Assembly (NCBI RefSeq): GCF_023509035.1
Contig: NZ_CP075583.1
Coordinates: forward strand, 5,580,001-5,644,000
DNA length: 64,000 nt
Reading direction: 5' to 3'
Origin: Janthinobacterium lividum
GTDB lineage: Bacteria > Pseudomonadota > Gammaproteobacteria > Burkholderiales > Burkholderiaceae_D
Positions 36,120 to 46,005 of this stretch are shown piece by piece (position 1 is the stretch's first letter; every line of letters starts with the position of its first letter). A model generated the notes under the pieces. The model was not told where the DNA came from and did no database searches. It saw nothing but the letters and a program-made list of their open reading frames with translations. Position numbers and translations under genes: made by a program.

Positions 36120-37295
36120 TTAGTTTCCTTTACCGGCAACGGCGGTGCTGCTGCTGGCCACGGCGGCGGCTGGCACGGCCTTGGCTGCCGTCAATTCCAC
36201 TTTCTGCCCATCCTTGAAGGTCGAGCCCGGCGTACGCAGCACGGTGTCGCCGCTGGCCAGGCCGCTTTGCACTTCCCACTGGCCCGTGCGCACGTCGCGC
36301 GCGCCGATGCGCAAGTTAACTTTATGCAAAGCTTTGTCCTTGACCTTCCACGTGTACGTCACGTCGCCCGCCTTGACCAAGGCCGAGTCGGGTATCATCA
36401 GCGCGCTGACGGTTTCCGTCTCGATGCGCCCTTCCGCATACAGGCCGGCCACTCTCGGTTGTTCCTTGTCATTGAAATCGACCAGCACGGCCACCTGGCG
36501 CGTGACGGCATTAGCGGCAGGATCAACGCGGCGCACCTTGCCCGCGAAATCCTGGCCTGGATAACCATTGATGCGGAACAGCACGGGCTGGCCCACCTTG
36601 ACGACGCCGATCTTGTCGGCCGACACCAGGCCTTCGAGGCGCATGCTGGTCGGATCGATGACCTTGATCAATTCCTTGCCGATTTGCGCCGTATCGCCAT
36701 TCGATACCTTGCGCTCGCTCACGATGCCGTCGAACGGCGCACGCACGAGGGTGCGCTGCAGCTGCTGGCGGGCTTGCGCGGCGCGGCTTTTCGCGGCGGA
36801 CAAGTCGCTTTGCGCATTGTTGCGGCGAATTTCCGCGTCTTCCAGCGCCTGCGTCGACGTCATGCCCGAGGCGCGCAGGGTTTTCATGCGCTGGAACATG
36901 CGTTCGGACTGCTCCAGCACCTGGCTGGCGGCGCGGCTGGCTTCCTCGGCCGAATTGAGGCTGTCGCGGATGGACGTTTCGTCCAGGCGTACCAGCACGT
37001 CGCCCCGTTTGACAACTTCACCGTTTTCCTTCATGACCTGGATCACCACGGCCGACACTTCGGCACGCAAGTCCGCATTGCGCTCAGGCTGTACGGAACC
37101 GGTGATGACAGGCCCCGACGCCAGCGCATTGCTCTGGATGGTCAGCAGGTCTTCCGGGGATACCAGCAAATTGACGGCAGCGCCCGCCTGTTCCTTGCCC
37201 CCCTTGCCAGCGCCTTTGCCAGGATCTTTGGACTCTTTGCCGCAGGCGGCCAGGGCAGAAGCGATTGCCAGAACAAACAGGGTTTTGCGCAACAT
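36120..37295 (-). CDS. RND efflux periplasmic adaptor lipoprotein
   Basis: 391 residues of the MFP/HlyD family. Lipobox LAACGK at residues 15-20. A lipoyl half-motif (LRAEVSAVVIQVMKENGEVVKRGDVLVRLD) precedes a coiled-coil hairpin (about 105-165), followed by LVRAPFDGIVSERKVSNGDTAQIG and the beta-barrel. First gene of the two-gene pump operon; no local regulator is adjacent. Confidence 0.93.
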   Translation of the reverse strand: MLRKTLFVLAIASALAACGKESKDPGKGAGKGGKEQAGAAVNLLVSPEDLLTIQSNALASGPVITGSVQPERNADLRAEVSAVVIQVMKENGEVVKRGDVLVRLDETSIRDSLNSAEEASRAASQVLEQSERMFQRMKTLRASGMTSTQALEDAEIRRNNAQSDLSAAKSRAAQARQQLQRTLVRAPFDGIVSERKVSNGDTAQIGKELIKVIDPTSMRLEGLVSADKIGVVKVGQPVLFRINGYPGQDFAGKVRRVDPAANAVTRQVAVLVDFNDKEQPRVAGLYAEGRIETETVSALMIPDSALVKAGDVTYTWKVKDKALHKVNLRIGARDVRTGQWEVQSGLASGDTVLRTPGSTFKDGQKVELTAAKAVPAAAVASSSTAVAGKGN

Positions 37296-37479
37296 GGGTA
37301 ATTCTCCGGATAGATAGCATCACTACCGTCCCCAAGGCCCGGATAGGGCTGCAGGCGATAGCAAGCATAATATTTTTATTAAAACCACAAGCGCCAAAGT
37401 ATCCATGAGCGCGTCCGGGCATGTCAATCGGCGGTTTCCTGTAATGCTTTAATCAATGGATGAAACGTAGTTTTTACGC

Positions 37480-37525
37480 CCTGAAACGCAAAACCCCGCC
37501 TTCAGGCGGGGTTTTGCGTTTCAGG
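37480..37525 (-). terminator. very strong terminator between DUF212 gene and efflux operon
   Basis: 21-bp perfect stem (starts CCTGAAACGCAAAACCCCG) with TTCA loop at 37501-37504. On the minus strand the A-run on the left gives a short T-rich end. It ends the DUF212 gene transcript. Confidence 0.85.
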
Positions 37526-37535
37526 GGAAGCGAAC

Positions 37536-37961
37536 TTAGCGGCCAAAAACGGTGTTGATCAGGAAACCGATGGCCACGCCCGTGCACAGGCCGCCGGCGA
37601 TTTCCACCAGGGTATGGCCCATGCGCTCGCGCAACCAGGTGTGCGCGGGGCTGGCCGTTTCCTTGGCCAGGCGGTTGATGGCCGCCGCCTGCTTGCCCAC
37701 GTGCTGGCGCAAGCTGTTGGCGTCGATGATGACGATGAAGGCCAAGGTCACTGCCACGCCAAAGGCCGGGTGGCCGATGCCTTCGCGCAAGGCAATCAGG
37801 GTTGCCATGCTGGAAACGACGGCGCTATGGTTGCTGGGAAAGCCGCCATTGCCCACCAGGCCAAACGCCCATTGCCGCGTGCGGACACTGTTGATCAGGA
37901 ATTTGATCGGTCCGACCAGGACCCAGGTGATCAGGGGCGTGACGAGGTAAGCGATATCCAC
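37536..37961 (-). CDS. divergent PAP2/DUF212 family membrane protein
   Basis: 141 residues from GTG 37961, which has AAGGAA 5 bases upstream; longer upstream starts lack a ribosome site. DUF212 marks: GGFPSNHSAVVSSMATLIALREGIG, the PAP2-like SNHS region, FIVIIDANSLRQHVGKQAAAIN, and RERMGHTLVEIAGGLCTGVAIG. Four membrane segments. Family members are thought to be acid-phosphatase-like lipid or phosphate handlers, not proven. Confidence 0.85.
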   Translation of the reverse strand: MDIAYLVTPLITWVLVGPIKFLINSVRTRQWAFGLVGNGGFPSNHSAVVSSMATLIALREGIGHPAFGVAVTLAFIVIIDANSLRQHVGKQAAAINRLAKETASPAHTWLRERMGHTLVEIAGGLCTGVAIGFLINTVFGR

Positions 37962-38209
37962 GGGGTATTCCTTCTTATATATAGGTATAGAGTGTGCAAG
38001 AGACTGCGGCAGCCAGAGGGGCGCGCCGCAATTATCGCAGATCATCCGCGCCAGCAGAACTGTCTATCGTCGACCTATAAAACGCCGCTCCCGGCGGCAA
38101 CTAATATAAAATCATGGCATATACAACAATTGACGTATATCAACACTGAGTGCGGCGCGCACAGCGGCGCGGATAATCAAACGTCTTTCACACTTGCAAC
38201 GGGGTACTC

Positions 38210-39293
38210 ATGCGGCATTTCAGAATTTCCTTTTTAGTCACTTTTATCCTGATGGCGGTGTCGGGCTGGTGGGGTTACAGCCATGGCGGCACGTCAGGCA
38301 TGATCCAGGCGCTGTGGATCACGGGCGTGCTGGGCATCATGGAAGTGTCGCTGTCGTTCGACAATGCCGTGGTGAATGCCTCGGTCTTGCGTCACTGGAA
38401 TGAATTCTGGCAAAAACTGTTTTTGACGGTCGGTATCCTCGTGGCCGTCTTCGGCATGCGGTTGCTGTTTCCACTCGTCATCGTTTCCGTCGCCACGGGC
38501 CTGGGCCTGGTCGACGTATGGACCATGGCCACCACGACGCCGGACGTGTATGCCAAGCACCTGACGGACAACCATGCGCAAGTGGCAGCCTTCGGCGGCG
38601 CCTTTTTTGCTGCTGGTGTTCCTGAACTTCCTGTTCGACGACGAGAAAGAATTGCACTGGCTGGGCTGGGCTGAGGAAAAAGTCAATGCGCTGGGCACCG
38701 AAAGCCTGGCCGTGCTGATCACCATGGGCGCCGTGGCCGCCTGCGTGGCGATGGGCCCTGCGGAAGGAAAATACAGCGTGCTCGCCTCGGGCATCGTCGG
38801 CATCGCCGTCTACATCGGCGTGAACTGGATCAGCGGTTTGCTGGAAGAAGGCGAGCCGGACTTGCAGGATGACGCAGAAGAAGGCGCCGCGCCAGCCAGG
38901 AACGGCAATGGCGATCTCGTCAAAACGGTGGCGCGCGGCAGTATCGGCGGCTTCCTGTACCTGGAAGTGCTGGACGCCTCGTTCAGCTTTGACGGCGTGA
39001 TTGGCGCCTTCGCCATCACCAACGACGTGGTCATCATCATGCTCGGCCTGGCCATCGGCGCCATGTTCGTGCGCTCGATGACGGTGTACCTGGTGCACAA
39101 GGGCACCCTGGACGAATTCGTCTACCTGGAGCACGGCGCGCATTATGCGATCGGCATCCTCGCCTTGATCATGCTGGCGTCCGTCAAGTACCATATTCCG
39201 GAGTGGTTCACGGGCCTGTCGGGCGTGGCCTTCATCCTGGTCTCGCTGTGGTCATCCCTGCGTTATCGCAAACGGCACGCGGCACAAGCTTGA
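38210..39293 (+). CDS. DUF475/TerC-like integral membrane protein (frameshifted in this sequence)
   Basis: About 360 residues when restored, 8-9 membrane segments. Both TerC-superfamily metal motifs are seen: EVSLSFDNAVVNASVL (residues 45-60) and DASFSFDGVIGAFAIT in the second half. The frame breaks at the six-T run near 38607-38613 (GCCTTTTTTGCT); five T gives GGAFLLLVFLNFLFDDEKELHW. In Ter systems this type of protein is taken to move or sense metal ions at the membrane. It starts the Ter stress locus, with terD 100 bases after it. Confidence 0.88.
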
Positions 39294-39393
39294 AATCGGG
39301 GGTTTCGCCCCCAATTGAGAGAGTAATGGCATGAGCGCCTTGCGCTCATCCCATGAAGGCATGTTTGAGTTATTTAATGAAAAGGAGCACCAC

Positions 39394-39969
39394 ATGGCAA
39401 TCAGTTTGCAAAAAGGCGGCAACGTCAACCTGAGCAAGGAAGCACCAAACCTGAAGAAGATCATCGTCGGCCTCGGCTGGGATCCTCGTTCGACGGACGG
39501 CGCCACCTTCGACCTTGACGGTAGCGCTTTCCTCCTGAAAAGCGACGGCAAAGTCCGTGGCGACTCTGACTTCATCTTCTACAACAACCTGAAGTCGACC
39601 GACGGTTCCGTCGTGCACACGGGCGACAACACCACGGGCGAAGGCGAAGGCGATGATGAGCGCATCGAAATCGACCTGACCCGCGTGCCGGCCGATATCG
39701 ACCGCATCAGCATTACCGTCACCATTCACGACGCCGACGCGCGCCGCCAGAACTTCGGCATGGTCTCGAAAGCCTTCATCCGCTGCCTGAACGCGGAAGG
39801 CGAAAAAGAAATCGCCCGCTACGACCTGTCAGAAGACAGCTCGACGGAAACGGCGATGATCTTTGGCGAAATCTACCGCTACAACGGCGAATGGAAGTTC
39901 AAGGCGATCGGCCAGGGCTTCAATGGCGGCCTGGGCCCACTGGCCCGCTCATTCGGTGTGAATGCTTAA
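39394..39969 (+). CDS. terD: TerD family stress protein
   Basis: 191 residues from ATG 39394, with AAAGGAG 7 bases before it. Classic Ter[48 protein letters not shown], and the calcium-binding [21 protein letters not shown], ending with [17 protein letters not shown]. TerD proteins bind calcium, associate with the membrane, and belong to tellurite/phage/pore-colicin stress systems. Confidence 0.95.
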   Translation: MAISLQKGGNVNLSKEAPNLKKIIVGLGWDPRSTDGATFDLDGSAFLLKSDGKVRGDSDFIFYNNLKSTDGSVVHTGDNTTGEGEGDDERIEIDLTRVPADIDRISITVTIHDADARRQNFGMVSKAFIRCLNAEGEKEIARYDLSEDSSTETAMIFGEIYRYNGEWKFKAIGQGFNGGLGPLARSFGVNA

Positions 39970-39989
39970 ACGTTTTATGCGCTAAACAC

Positions 39990-40021
39990 AGCCGCCTGGA
40001 CGTACTCAGGCGGCTTTTTTT
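39990..40021 (+). terminator. terminator/attenuator between terD and the AIM24 gene
   Basis: 9-bp stem AGCCGCCTG/CAGGCGGCT then a run of nine T. It lies 14 bases before the next ATG, so it may set the ratio of TerD to the downstream genes. Confidence 0.85.
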
Positions 40022-40034
40022 TTGGAGATTTATC

Positions 40035-40751
40035 ATGCCAGTATTTAGTGTCACGGGCGACGTCGATCCTTTCCTTCACGTCAGCATGAAACAGGGCGAA
40101 ACCATCTATTGCGAATCCGATGCGATGGTGATGATGGAGACGGCGCTGGACTTGAAAGGCAAGATGACGGGCGGCCTGGGCAGCGCCATCATGCGCCGCT
40201 TCGCGAATGGCGAATCGTTCTTCCAGCAGCATATCGAAGCGGTGCGCGGCAGCGGCGACTGCCTGCTCTCGCCCACCCTGCCGGGCGCCATCGAAGTGGT
40301 CGACGTGGGCGCGCGCCAGTACCTGCTCAACGACGGCGCCTTTGTCGCCGCCACTGCGGGCACGGAAATGAAGGTGCGCACACAAAGCATCGGCAACGCC
40401 TTGTTCGCCCAGTCGGGCGGCTTCTTCGTCATGGAGACGGCCGGCACAGGACAAGTGGTGGTGTCGGGCTTCGGCTCCATGTTCCAGCTCGACGTCGAGC
40501 CAGGCAAGGATGTCGTGATCGACAATTCCCACGTGGTCTGCTGGGACAACAGCCTGAAATACGAGATTTCCGTGACCACGGGCGGCGGCGCCAGCGGCGG
40601 CGGCATCGGTGGTTTCCTCGGCAATATCGTCAACAGCGTGACCAGCGGCGAAGGCATCGTGCTGCGCTTTTCCGGCTCGGGAAAAGTGTTTATCTGCTCG
40701 CGCAACCGCGATGCCTTCCTCAAGTGGACAGCTTCCGGCAAGGCTAGTTAG
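40035..40751 (+). CDS. AIM24 family protein (TIGR00266)
   Basis: 238 residues from ATG 40035 (GGAG 7 bases upstream). Pattern of the AIM24/TIGR00266 family: QGETIYCESDAMVMMETALDLKGKMTGGLG, ARRFANGESFFQ-like, VVDVGARQYLLNDGAFVAAT, and a glycine-rich loop GGGASGGGIGGFLGN before FSGSGKVFICSRN. Beta-barrel-like soluble protein, often encoded beside TerD proteins; the function is unknown. Confidence 0.88.
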   Translation: MPVFSVTGDVDPFLHVSMKQGETIYCESDAMVMMETALDLKGKMTGGLGSAIMRRFANGESFFQQHIEAVRGSGDCLLSPTLPGAIEVVDVGARQYLLNDGAFVAATAGTEMKVRTQSIGNALFAQSGGFFVMETAGTGQVVVSGFGSMFQLDVEPGKDVVIDNSHVVCWDNSLKYEISVTTGGGASGGGIGGFLGNIVNSVTSGEGIVLRFSGSGKVFICSRNRDAFLKWTASGKAS

Positions 40752-40755
40752 AGGC

Positions 40756-40870
40756 ACCTGACCAAACCTACTGCGCGTCGGCATAGGCGGCCTGCGATGC
40801 TCACCGTACTAGAGTACGGTTGCGCTTCTCGGCCACCTCTTCCTTCCGCTCGCTACGGTTTTGTCAGGCG
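40756..40870. repeat. intergenic fold-back repeat, copy A (115 bp)
   Basis: Arms CACCTGACCAAACC (40756) and GGTTTTGTCAGGCG (ending 40870) are near-inverted copies; in the centre is CCGTACT-AG-AGTACGG. A 44-bp copy with the same arms is at 63020-63063, with matched base changes in both arms. The remaining bases to 40993 show no other feature. Confidence 0.7.
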
Positions 40871-40993
40871 CTGTTAGTTTGTTGCTCAACGTTGTAGTTC
40901 AAAACATTCTAAGGCCAGGTTAAGTCTGGCTGGTTAGACTCCTCGCGCGCGCACCTGCGCGCGGCTTTCCCTTTCTTTACCCGGTCCCCGTAC

Positions 40994-42031
40994 ATGCAAA
41001 GAGTCTGGTTCAACAAAACATTTTCCTCGGTCGGCACGGCCATGCGCCTGATCCGTGAAGCGGACAGCGCCGCTACTGGCGGCAAGCCCCGCTATCACAT
41101 CGTGTGCAGCAATACGAACGCGCACGCGGCCGCCTTCTTGTCGGCCCACGAATACGCGGTCGAACCATCGGGACTGACGGGCCATAATTATGTCGAGTGG
41201 TGCCTGGAATTTTGCCGCGACCGCCACATCACGATTTTCTGGCCCGGCAAGGAAGCGGGTCTGATCGGCAGCGCCAGCGCGCGCTTCGCCGCCCTCGGCA
41301 CGCGCGTGCTCAGCGTGGCCAGCGAAGAGACGCTGACCCTGATGCACGACAAGGCGCGCTTCTGCGACGGCCTCGATCTGCCGATGGCGCGCCCGGCCGA
41401 CTACCGCGCCGTGACCACCATCGCGGAATACGACGCCGCCTACGCCGAACTGCGCCCGCTGCACCGCAAGCTGTGCATCAAGCCGTCCGAATCCGTGTAT
41501 GCCCTGGGCTTTGCCATTCTCGATGAAGAGCGCACCAGCGCCCAGCTGCTGCTGGCCGGCGCCGCCTACCAGATCAATGCGCAAGAGCTGCGCAGCGGCC
41601 TGGCGCAGATGGAAACGTTCAAGACCCTGCTGCTGATGGAATACCTCGACGGCCACGAATACAGCGCCGACTGCGTCGCCGATCAGGGCAAGCTCATTTG
41701 CGCCGTGCCGCGCAAGAAGCTGCACGGGGGCGGCAGCGGCCAGCTGATCGAGCTGCGCGCCGACTTGCTGGCGGCCTGCGACAAACTGGCGCGCGACTAC
41801 CGCCTGAATGGCGTGTTCAACATCCAGTTCCGTGTAGGCGCGAACGGCCTGGCGCTGCTGGAGATCAACCCGCGCATGTCGGGCGGCATCGGCATGGCTT
41901 GCGCGGCAGGCCCCAACCTGCCCTACCTGGCGCTGGCCGGTTTCGACCAGGGCTTTGACAAGCTCACCGTACCCGCCATCCACGAAGGCATGCGCGTGGG
42001 CGAAGCCGCCTACGCCGTGGAGCTGCCATGA
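40994..42031 (+). CDS. ATP-grasp domain protein of the Ter biosynthetic operon
   Basis: 345 residues. ATP-grasp fold: MHDKARFCDGLDLPMARPADY (N-terminal lid), RKLCIKPSESVYALGFAIL, LLMEYLDGHEYSADCVAD, and the metal site GLALLEINPRMSGGIGMA. It should ligate an amino or carboxyl compound using ATP. First of a chain of genes joined by 4-base ATGA overlaps. Anantharaman and colleagues predicted that such Ter-linked sets make a nucleotide-like metabolite; the actual product is unknown. Confidence 0.88.
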   Translation: MQRVWFNKTFSSVGTAMRLIREADSAATGGKPRYHIVCSNTNAHAAAFLSAHEYAVEPSGLTGHNYVEWCLEFCRDRHITIFWPGKEAGLIGSASARFAALGTRVLSVASEETLTLMHDKARFCDGLDLPMARPADYRAVTTIAEYDAAYAELRPLHRKLCIKPSESVYALGFAILDEERTSAQLLLAGAAYQINAQELRSGLAQMETFKTLLLMEYLDGHEYSADCVADQGKLICAVPRKKLHGGGSGQLIELRADLLAACDKLARDYRLNGVFNIQFRVGANGLALLEINPRMSGGIGMACAAGPNLPYLALAGFDQGFDKLTVPAIHEGMRVGEAAYAVELP

Positions 42032-43184
42032 ACCTCGTCAAGCAGCAGATGCCCACGGGCGAGCTGACCTTGAAAGTGGACGAGGCGCGCTTTCCGCTGG
42101 ACTGGCTGATCGGCTTTGCCGCGCGCGCCAACGCCAAGCGCGGCTTCCTGTTCCTGTCCAAGGTGCTGGGCAAGCACTGGCCCGTCACGCCGCGCGCCAT
42201 GGAAGCCATCCACGACGACCTGGCCGCGCAAATTCCCCCAGCCTGCCCGGCCCCGTGGTCTTCATCGCCATGGCGGAAACGGCCGTCGGCCTGGGCCAGG
42301 GCGTGTTCGAAGCCTGGCTGCGCGCCAATCCGAATGGCAAGGCCCTGTTTTTACACAGCTCGCGCTACCGCGTGGGCAGCGTGCCCTACTTCGAATTCGA
42401 GGAATCGCACAGCCACGCGCCGCGCCAGTTTTTGCATTTGTCCGTCGCCGCCAGCGCCCTGTTTTCCACGGCCCGCAGCCTGGTGTTGATCGATGACGAA
42501 GCGTCGACCGGCAACACCTTCGCCAACCTGGTGCAAGTGTGCCGCGCGCGCTATCCGCAACTGGAAAAACTGCACCTGGGCGTGATCACCAATTTCATGG
42601 GCCAGGCCGCCAACGCTGGATTGAGCCAGCGTTTCGGCCTGCCCACCAGCATAGGCGCAGCCTTGTCCGGCCATTACGCCTTCCAGGCCGGCGATGCGCC
42701 TGCTCCGATAGCGGACAGCGCGCAGCGCTTCGAGGCGAATGCAGAACGGGGCGCCAGCCCCGCGTTCGGGCGCATCGGCGTGGGACGCGCCCTCACGCCG
42801 CCGCAAGGCCTGGCGGTGCAGCTGGCGCAGGAAATCGGCGCTGGCGACTCGGTGCTGGTGCTGGGAACGGGCGAATTCATGCATCCCTCGTTCTTGCTTG
42901 CGCGCGAACTCGAAGCGCTGGGCAAGAACGTGGTGGTGCAATCAACCACGCGCTCGCCCATCCTGTCGTGGGGCTCCGTCAGCCACATCGTCCGCTGCGA
43001 CGACAATTACGGCGAAGGCATCGCCAATTACCTGTACAACGTGGCGCCTGGCCAGTACCAGCACGTTTTCATCTGCCATGAAACCCCGGCCAGCCCGGCC
43101 CTCATGCAACTCGCCGGCCAACTGAATGGCCGCCTGTTCCACTTTCAGTCAGAGACCAAAATTGAAGAAATTCCTGTTTGTTGA
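42028..43184 (+). CDS. phosphoribosyltransferase-TRSP domain protein (frameshifted in this sequence)
   Basis: About 385 residues when restored. Starts at ATG 42028, overlapping the ATP-grasp stop. PRTase_2 domain: ARFPLDWLIGFAARANAKRGFLFLSKV, then after the break VVFIAMAETAVGLGQGVFE and the PRPP loop LVLIDDEASTGNTFANL. The C-part is the TRSP domain, with the name-giving VQSTTRSPILSWG. The break is at a C-run (42234-42238, five C where six restore AAQIPPSLPGPVVF). It likely attaches a ribose-phosphate group in the Ter pathway. Confidence 0.88.
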
Positions 43185-43914
43185 TCTGGACGACACACTG
43201 TTCCAGACCCCGAAAAAATGCCCCGGCGAGACCGACCTGCAGCCAGCCGCCTACCTGAAAAATGGCGATGCCTGCTCGTTTACGACGGCGCGCCAGCGCG
43301 CCTTCTTTGAATTCGCGCAAAGCGGCATGACCCTGATTCCCGCCACGGCGAGAAATGGAGACGCCTTCCGCCGGGTCGACCTGCCGTTTACCAGCTACAG
43401 CGTGCTCGATTACGGCGGCATCGTGCTGCAGCCTGGCGGCGCGCTCGACGCGGGCTGGCTGGCCCTGATGCAGAACGACATGCAGACGGCGCTGCCCGGC
43501 CTGCAGGACGCCATGCGCATCATCGACGATTTCCAGATCAAGGCAGGCATGCCCTCGCGCGCGCGCCTGATCGAAGACTACAACACGCCGTTCTACATCG
43601 TCGTCAAGGACCATGAAGCGCGCGGCGAGCGCCTGGCCGACATCGAAGAGCAGGTGCTGCAGCAGTGGATCGCAAGCGAAGGCGCCGACTACTTCATCCA
43701 CCGCAACGGCAACAACCTGGCCGTGCTGCCCAAGACCCTGAACAAGGCGCGCGCCGTGGCTTACCTGCGCGCGGAGCTGGAAGCCGAGCATGGCCCCATC
43801 GTCAGCTTCGGCATGGGCGACAGCCGTTCGGACGCCCGCTTCATGGCCGCCTGCGACTACGCCATCATCCCCAACGGCACCCAGCTGGCAGCCCTCACGG
43901 TGGCGGCGCTATGA
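43162..43914 (+). CDS. HAD-superfamily hydrolase of the Ter operon
   Basis: 250 residues from a TTG at 43162, which puts the HAD nucleophile motif FVDLDDTLFQT at residues 6-16; an ATG at 43126 is the alternative. Motif II TLIPATARN, and motif IV SFGMGDSRSDARFMA near residue 225, fit a Cof/sucrose-phosphatase-like phosphatase. It overlaps the PRTase gene and the next gene (ATGA), so it probably removes phosphate from the pathway intermediate. Confidence 0.88.
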   Translation: MKKFLFVDLDDTLFQTPKKCPGETDLQPAAYLKNGDACSFTTARQRAFFEFAQSGMTLIPATARNGDAFRRVDLPFTSYSVLDYGGIVLQPGGALDAGWLALMQNDMQTALPGLQDAMRIIDDFQIKAGMPSRARLIEDYNTPFYIVVKDHEARGERLADIEEQVLQQWIASEGADYFIHRNGNNLAVLPKTLNKARAVAYLRAELEAEHGPIVSFGMGDSRSDARFMAACDYAIIPNGTQLAALTVAAL

Positions 43915-45017
43915 CCGAAGGCACGCAGCATTTCAGCGGCAGCTACCGCCAGGAAGACGTGGAATTTCTGCTCACGCCGATGGCGCTCGAACCGATACGC
44001 GATCTGGCTGAAAAAGAGCGTTTGATCCAGTCCGGCCAGCGCCACTACAGCGAAATGCTGTCGCCGGAATCCCTGCCATCGCCCGCCTACCTGGCCCTGT
44101 TCCAGAGCGCGTTTGCGGCCAACCGCCTGCAAATGGCGCGCGACTGCCTGCGCCTGGCGGCCCTGATCGCGGCGCGCCGCACGGGGCCCGTTACGCTGGT
44201 GTCGCTGGCGCGCGCCGGTACGCCCGTGGGCGTCATCCTGGGCCACTTGCTGCGCCAGGTCTTCCAGCGCGAGTGCAGCCATTATTCCGTCTCCATCATC
44301 CGCGACCGCGGCATCGATGCGAACGCCCTCAAGCACATTCTGGCGCAGGGCCACAGTGACGCCTCGCTCGTCTTCGTCGATGGCTGGACGGGCAAGGGCG
44401 TGATTTCGCGCGAACTGCGCCAGACCGTCCACGACTTCAATGCCGCGCAGGGCACGGCGATCGACGGCGGACTGTTCGTGCTGTCCGACCTGGCCGGTAC
44501 GGCCGCCTGCGCCGCCTCGGCCAGCGACTACCTGATCCCGTCGAGCATTTTGAATGCCACCGTCTCGGGCTTGGTCAGTCGCTCCGTACTCAATGAAGCC
44601 ATCGGTCCGGACGACTTCCATGGCTGCGTGTACTACGCGCAGTTCGAGCAGCACGACCAGTCGCGCGATTTCGCCGACGGCCTGGTGGCCGACGCCATGG
44701 CCATTGCATCGAGCAGCGGCATCCCGCTGGCCGAAGCGAGCGATGCGCCAGCCATGGCGGCCCGCTCGCAAGCCTACATGGCCGCTGCGCAGCAGGAATA
44801 TGGTATCAGCGACATCAACCTGATCAAGCCAGGCATCGGCGAAGCGACGCGCGTGCTGCTGCGCCGCGTGCCCGAGCGCCTGATCGTGCGCGACACGAAT
44901 GCGCCGGACGTGGCACATTTGCTGCTTCTGGCGCAGGAAAAAGCCATACCCGTCACAGTAGAACCGGCGCTGCCCTATCAGGCGGTCGCCCTTATCAGGA
45001 GCGCAGTTGATGGATAA
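43911..45017 (+). CDS. StiP-PELOTA domain protein (second PRTase-like)
   Basis: 368 residues. The N-part is the StiP/tellurite-stress domain, PRTase-like in sequence: PVTLVSLARAGTPVGVILGHLL and SLVFVDGWTGKGVISREL. Older annotations call StiP a cysteine protease, which I would not rely on. The C-part (about 298-368) is a PELOTA RNA-binding domain (LLRRVPERLIVRD, VAHLLLLAQEKAIPVTVEP). It overlaps the HAD gene as ATGA. The PELOTA part suggests the pathway touches RNA or a nucleoside. Confidence 0.85.
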   Translation: MTEGTQHFSGSYRQEDVEFLLTPMALEPIRDLAEKERLIQSGQRHYSEMLSPESLPSPAYLALFQSAFAANRLQMARDCLRLAALIAARRTGPVTLVSLARAGTPVGVILGHLLRQVFQRECSHYSVSIIRDRGIDANALKHILAQGHSDASLVFVDGWTGKGVISRELRQTVHDFNAAQGTAIDGGLFVLSDLAGTAACAASASDYLIPSSILNATVSGLVSRSVLNEAIGPDDFHGCVYYAQFEQHDQSRDFADGLVADAMAIASSSGIPLAEASDAPAMAARSQAYMAAAQQEYGISDINLIKPGIGEATRVLLRRVPERLIVRDTNAPDVAHLLLLAQEKAIPVTVEPALPYQAVALIRSAVDG

Positions 45018-46005
45018 CAACTCCCTACACCCACAAAGTGAGCATAAAGCGGCGCTAGGCGCCTCCATGTATGTGCCGACCACGCACAAGGACTTGCTGG
45101 CGATCGCCAATGGCGACAAATTCAGCCATTTGCGCTCGGTCATTCTTTGCACCGAAGACGCCATCGCCGAGCGCGATCTCAGCTACGCGCTGTTCAATCT
45201 GTCGCTGGCGCTGCAAAACATGTGCGACGAATCGGATACCTTGCGCTTCGTGCGCGTGCGTAATCTCGAGGTACTGGCGCGCGTGCTGGCCATGCCCGGC
45301 GCCGACAAATTGAGCGGCTTCGTGCTGCCCAAGTCCACGCGCCACAATTTCGCCGCGTATTTCGAACCGGTGCGCCACACGCACCATCTGCTGATGCCGA
45401 CCTTGGAAACGGCGGAAGTGTTCGACGACGAGGAAATGAAGCAGTTCCGCATCCTCCTGTCGGCGCCGGAAGTGCGCCGCCGCATCCTGGCCCTGCGCAT
45501 CGGCGGCAACGATCTGCTGGCCCTGCTGGGACTGCGCCGCCCCACCAGCGGCACCATCTATCAGACGCCACTGGGCCAGGTCATCGGCCGCCTGGTCACC
45601 ATCTTCAAGCCGCACGGCTTCCAGCTGACGGCGCCCGTCTTCGAGCACCTGTCGCAGGGCAGCTGGCTGGACGCCGAAGTGGCGCAGGACATGGCGCACG
45701 GCATGATCGCCAAGACGGCCATCCACCCGGACCAGGTGCCGCAGATCGAGCGCCACTACCAGGTGGCGCAGTCGGACATCGAACTGGCGCTGCGCATCAT
45801 CGACCCGGACAGCCCGGCCGTGTTCCGCATGCAAGAATCGATGTGCGAAGTGGCCACGCACAGCAGCTGGGCGTTGCGCATCATCGAGCAGGCGCGCCTG
45901 TTCGGCATCCGCCATGCAGCCGACGGCGCCGCGGCGCCCGCCCCCCATTTGCATCACTCCTTGAATACTCAACTCTCCAGCGACGAAGGGACTGCACGAC
46001 CATGA
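45010..46005 (+). CDS. HpcH/HpaI aldolase-citrate lyase family protein (C-C bond lyase)
   Basis: 331 residues from ATG 45010, overlapping the StiP stop by 8 bases. TIM-barrel of the citrate-lyase beta/HpcH type used in Ter operons: HLRSVILCTEDAIAERDLSYAL, GFVLPKSTRHNFAAYF, HHLLMPTLETAEVFDD, ALRIGGNDLLALLGLRRP, and AKTAIHPDQVPQIE. It should make or break a C-C bond on the pathway intermediate. Confidence 0.85.
   Translation: MDNNSLHPQSEHKAALGASMYVPTTHKDLLAIANGDKFSHLRSVILCTEDAIAERDLSYALFNLSLALQNMCDESDTLRFVRVRNLEVLARVLAMPGADKLSGFVLPKSTRHNFAAYFEPVRHTHHLLMPTLETAEVFDDEEMKQFRILLSAPEVRRRILALRIGGNDLLALLGLRRPTSGTIYQTPLGQVIGRLVTIFKPHGFQLTAPVFEHLSQGSWLDAEVAQDMAHGMIAKTAIHPDQVPQIERHYQVAQSDIELALRIIDPDSPAVFRMQESMCEVATHSSWALRIIEQARLFGIRHAADGAAAPAPHLHHSLNTQLSSDEGTARP

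Noticed and set aside
32853..37301. Two long plus-strand open frames opposite the RND efflux genes
   Set aside because: Low-complexity His/Arg/Ala products with no domain; the minus-strand RND permease and adaptor are unmistakable.
43911..45017. Cysteine protease activity of the StiP-domain protein
   Set aside because: That label is from older domain naming; the visible motifs are PRTase-like and I see no Cys-His catalytic pair to support a protease.
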